Shown one piece after another: positions 61,265 through 64,000 of a stretch of DNA of 64,000 nucleotides. The stretch's first letter is position 1. Every line of letters starts with the position of its first letter. The translations under genes were made by a program, and so were the position numbers. The notes under the pieces are model-generated. The model was not told where the DNA came from, ran no database searches, and worked only from the letters and a program-made list of their open reading frames with translations. The stretch lies in assembly GCA_022575985.1 (NCBI GenBank), contig JAKSXM010000007.1:20338501-20402500 (forward strand), written 5' to 3'. The stretch is from Anagrus nilaparvatae (lineage: Eukaryota; Arthropoda; Insecta; Hymenoptera; Mymaridae).

Positions 61265-62517
61265 ACCCTTGTAGCGAAAACGAACATTTTATGGACATAA
61301 GCCAGGCAGATTTTCTGGTTGTCGGGCAGAAAATGCCTAGTTCAACTAGCCAGAAAAAGAACGGAGATGAAACGCTTTAAGTTGGTTTTCTAGTCGGTTT
61401 CTGTTGACCAGAATCTGTTACAGTTTCTGGACAGAATATGGTAGGTTTCTGAACAGAAAATATTTCAATTTCTGTTCGGTTTCTGGGTAGAAACTCTTAC
61501 GATTTCTGGGCATATGTTTGATTATTATTATTATTATTAATGTATAGTATGTTATATATTATTAATAATAATAATAATAATAATAAATAGTAACAAAAAA
61601 GAACTCTAATTTGAATCTAATTTCAACTTTTATTATTATTAATTTTTTTATACATACAAAAAATTTAAATGATAATTATTTTAAAACCATCGATGCAAGG
61701 AAAAAACTAGTAACTGCTGACAAATGAAAAACTTCATGTTACAGAATACGTGTAGTTGAGTCGAAAACAGAACAATACTTTTTGTTAAACCTCTTGATAT
61801 ATTGTTTCTATAAATTAAAAAATATTAAATTAATAATTTTTTTTACACTTACTTACTTATAATTAAAATTATTTTTATATTAAATAATTAAAAAACATAA
61901 TCAAACTAAAAAATGAAAAAGTTTTTCTATGATCATGTAAAAACTTTACTGACATGGCAACAAAATACGTACAAACACGTGCACATTATTAAAATATTAT
62001 AATTATATAAATATTATACTTACTTGTAATCTAATAAATATAACTGAAAATATTATCAAAATTAAATATTTCCCCTATATTTAAGTAATTTTTTAAATTA
62101 TTATAAAAAATCAAAATAAAATAAAATTAAAAGCTGCTTATGTAAATTTCAAGACACTAAAATAAAATAATATGGCCGATGCCACAGTAGCAGATGCAGT
62201 TTGATGCTGCTGTTAAACCGCACATGCGTATATTAGCAACACCGGCTATCTCTGGGCCCTCCATCTCCCACCAACTACGTGACCAGAAAAAGTACTCGGA
62301 TTATGCCCAGATTCTTCCCATAATCTGGCGGCCCAGAATCTGACCAGACAATATGGACAGAAACTGACTGGCGACCAGAAAACCAATTCCGTAACCAGAA
62401 AAAGTACTCGATTATGCCCAGATTCTGCCCATAATCTGGTGGCCCAGAATCTGACCAGATAATATGGACAGAAACTGTCTGACGACCAGAAAATAAGTTC
62501 GCTTTCGCTACAAGGGT
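61265..62517. mobile_element. Non-autonomous DNA element with ACCCTTGTAGCGAAA terminal inverted repeats
   Basis: The left end ACCCTTGTAGCGAAAACGAAC and the right end GTTCGCTTTCGCTACAAGGGT are reverse complements except for one base. The trinucleotide ACT flanks both sides (61262-61264 and 62518-62520), a possible 3-bp target duplication. Inside the right end is a 112-bp tandem duplication (units near 62282 and 62394) containing AGATTCTGCCCATAATCTGG. The left half is built from scattered GACCAGAATCTG and TTTCTGGNCAGAAA words. An (ATT)n/(AAT)n self-complementary tract lies at about 61511-61587. No transposase frame. Superfamily not assigned. Confidence 0.7.
61511..61587. repeat. (ATT)n and (AAT)n tract
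   Basis: A run of ATT units and, 20 bp later, a run of AAT units; the two can pair with each other. Internal to the element at 61265-62517. Confidence 0.85.
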
Positions 62518-62984
62518 ACTATTATTGAAAAAGAAACTCAAACTTAGTTAATAACTTTATTTAAAAATTTAACTTTACATATTATAGTATAACTATAATA
62601 TAATTCACTTTTAATTTGCATTATTAAGTTAAAAATAAAGAAGTCGGGTATAATAAGAAATGTAAATTATTAATTTAAACTGTTTGTATATCATTTTTTT
62701 ATTTTATAGTATTTTTTAACAAACTCTTATTTTAAGTATCATAAGTTTTTATTTGCCTAAACTTTGTTATTTTTTACTTTTTATGCTAGAAAATTTTGAT
62801 AATCCGCCAAAAAAGATATTGTTTTTTAAAATTTAGTAATACTTCACGAGCAGAAATAAAAATTGGGATACTTCAGACAGAGCACGAATGAATGTTCTGT
62901 CCGTAACTTTTCGAATTTTTAATCTTACATGTTAGAATGACAAAATTTCTCCTTTTTCTTAAGACGAAATTAAAAAAAAAAACT

Positions 62985-63245
62985 TATAACCACAGCCAAA
63001 ATATATGGAACATGTTTACTACAGCTGAGGGCTAGGTGCTAGTCTAATATTACGCAACATTACAGTACAATTTGTTGACAATTTACTACTTTTACAATTT
63101 CTAATTATATTTTCACCCTTACTATAAATGTTAAGATTCTAAATCAAAATTACAAGCTCCTAGCCCCAGATTATTCTAAGTCCTATTTGGCCCCTCCCTG
63201 GATTTTCGGATTCCAAGGGTACTCCTTTCTACAAACATATTCCAT
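62985..63245 (-). repeat. G-rich repeat family C, copy 3 (inverted)
   Basis: Read on the minus strand: ATCATGGAATATGTTTGTAG, AAAGGAGTACCC, GGGAGGGGCCAAATAGGACTT, TTTAGAATCTTAACATTTAT, TGTAATGTTGCGTAATATTA and GTAAACATGTTCCATATA. The order matches 39440-39840. Confidence 0.6.
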
Positions 63246-63439
63246 GATAAAATAATAAAATTAGCACCTTGTATAAAATGACACCTAAAAAAACTAAAAG
63301 TGTACAAAAAATAAAAAATTAATAAATCATAAATTTTGTTAAATCCTCAAAAGATTCAACTACACACAGTACATAAAACACAAAGTTAATTTAACTTTTA
63401 TATAAAAATTTTTTTAAAACTAATTCAAGTAAAAAAAAA

Positions 63440-63550
63440 AGAGGCAGACCGCGCGATATACACTGCAGCGTATAATGAACTCGTTTTGACATGACGTTCA
63501 TATCTTTCTTTCTCTCAAAGGTACTTTCTTTTGTTCATCATATAATATTC
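63440..63550. promoter_or_regulatory. Small higher-complexity island near window end
   Basis: GGCAGACCGCGCGATATACA, CTGCAGCGTATAATGAACTC and TTGACATGACGTTCATATC, bordered by A and T runs. A candidate regulatory block only; no exon of Dll is encoded. Confidence 0.2.
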
Positions 63551-64000
63551 GTTTTTTTTTTCGCTTATAGGTTTGATTAAAATAACTGTAAAAAAGTTTT
63601 TTTTTTGATTGACGCATCAACTTGAGTAAAAAAAGTCTTAAAATTTCTACTATACCTTAAGGCTATTACGCAATTTTTTCGAACTACCATTTAATAAAAG
63701 TATTGTTTATTACATGTTTTTATGGAATTTTTAAAGTAAATTTTTGTTAGAATTCTTTGATTATACATTTTCTTGTGTAATAATATTACGAGTCGTCAGT
63801 TTATTTTTTTTTTTTTTTTAGCTAATTATGTTGAGGTTAAGCATAAAATATACTTTCTTGTGTATATGGATAGTATTTATTTATTAAAAAAAATAAAAAA
63901 ACATTCATAACTTACATATAGACGTGTATTAGATAAAATGGCAATAGAAAAATTCCACTATGAAGAAAAACAAATGACTGTATAAAATATTATTTTTTTT
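63551..64000. other. AT-rich end of window
   Basis: No gene recognised. Confidence 0.45.

Larger units (their letters stand above)
21123..64000 (+). other. Dll: Dll intron 2, 5' portion (exon 3 not in window)
   Basis: Begins with donor GTCAGT. I looked on the + strand for an exon starting AG|GTN AAR ATH TGG TTY CAR AAY, which would encode VKIWFQN, and found none to the end of the window. The intron therefore spans at least 42,878 bp. Contents are AT-rich DNA with dispersed repeats, hairpin elements and several higher-complexity islands annotated separately. No other host gene was recognised on either strand. Confidence 0.75.

Noticed and set aside
62275..62541. 88-codon minus-strand frame with an internal SVHI.WSDSGPPDYG repeat
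   Set aside because: Translation of the 112-bp tandem duplication inside a non-coding TIR element; no start context or family match.
1..64000. CRISPR array or prokaryotic operon structure
   Set aside because: Intron-split homeobox gene, LINEs and AT-rich eukaryotic intron content; direct repeats seen are minisatellite or transposon modules without spacers.

Overview
This window is AT-rich animal genomic DNA, roughly three-quarters A+T or more by eye. It has long homopolymer runs, many simple repeats and very few long open frames. The one confident host gene is the insect limb-patterning homeobox gene Distal-less (Dll), on the + strand. Exon 1 (coding part from 14791 or further upstream, to 15322) and exon 2 (20899-21122) are present. 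The combination of an insect-type Dll N-terminus, R1-like and Jockey-like retrotransposon pieces, a TTAA-flanked element and very AT-rich DNA points to an insect. An AT-rich hymenopteran such as a parasitoid wasp is my best guess, but that is inference and not shown by the sequence.

Layout. 1-2140: two decayed non-LTR retrotransposon fragments, R1-like then Jockey-like. 2140-6590: AT-rich intergenic DNA with a small foldback repeat. 6590-10380: two large palindromic elements of one repeat family. The second (8291-9989) is flanked by TTAA and sits inside another Jockey-like fragment. 10380-14430: AT-rich 5' flank of Dll with short repeat scraps. 14431-15322: Dll first coding exon and its leader. 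15323-20898: intron 1, with a 486-bp foldback. 20899-21122: exon 2, encoding homeodomain residues 1-44. 21123-64000: no further exon was found, so at least 42.9 kb of intron 2 lies here. It holds foldback and hairpin elements, G-rich repeats, a tRNA-like (SINE-like) piece, simple repeats and a handful of higher-complexity islands that are candidate cis-regulatory sequence.

How it works together. Dll is a homeodomain transcription factor with extensive distal regulation in arthropods. A very long intron that splits the homeobox between codons 44 and 45, studded with short GC-richer islands, fits a gene controlled by intronic enhancers. The rest of the homeodomain (recognition-helix residues W48, F49, N51) must lie downstream of the window. 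The most unusual feature is the density of long inverted repeats: at least eight separate palindromic elements from about 140 to 1700 bp, in several families, two of which recur inside the window.

Limits. All similarity statements come from reading the sequence. No alignment or database search was run. Enhancer calls rest only on base complexity and motif content.
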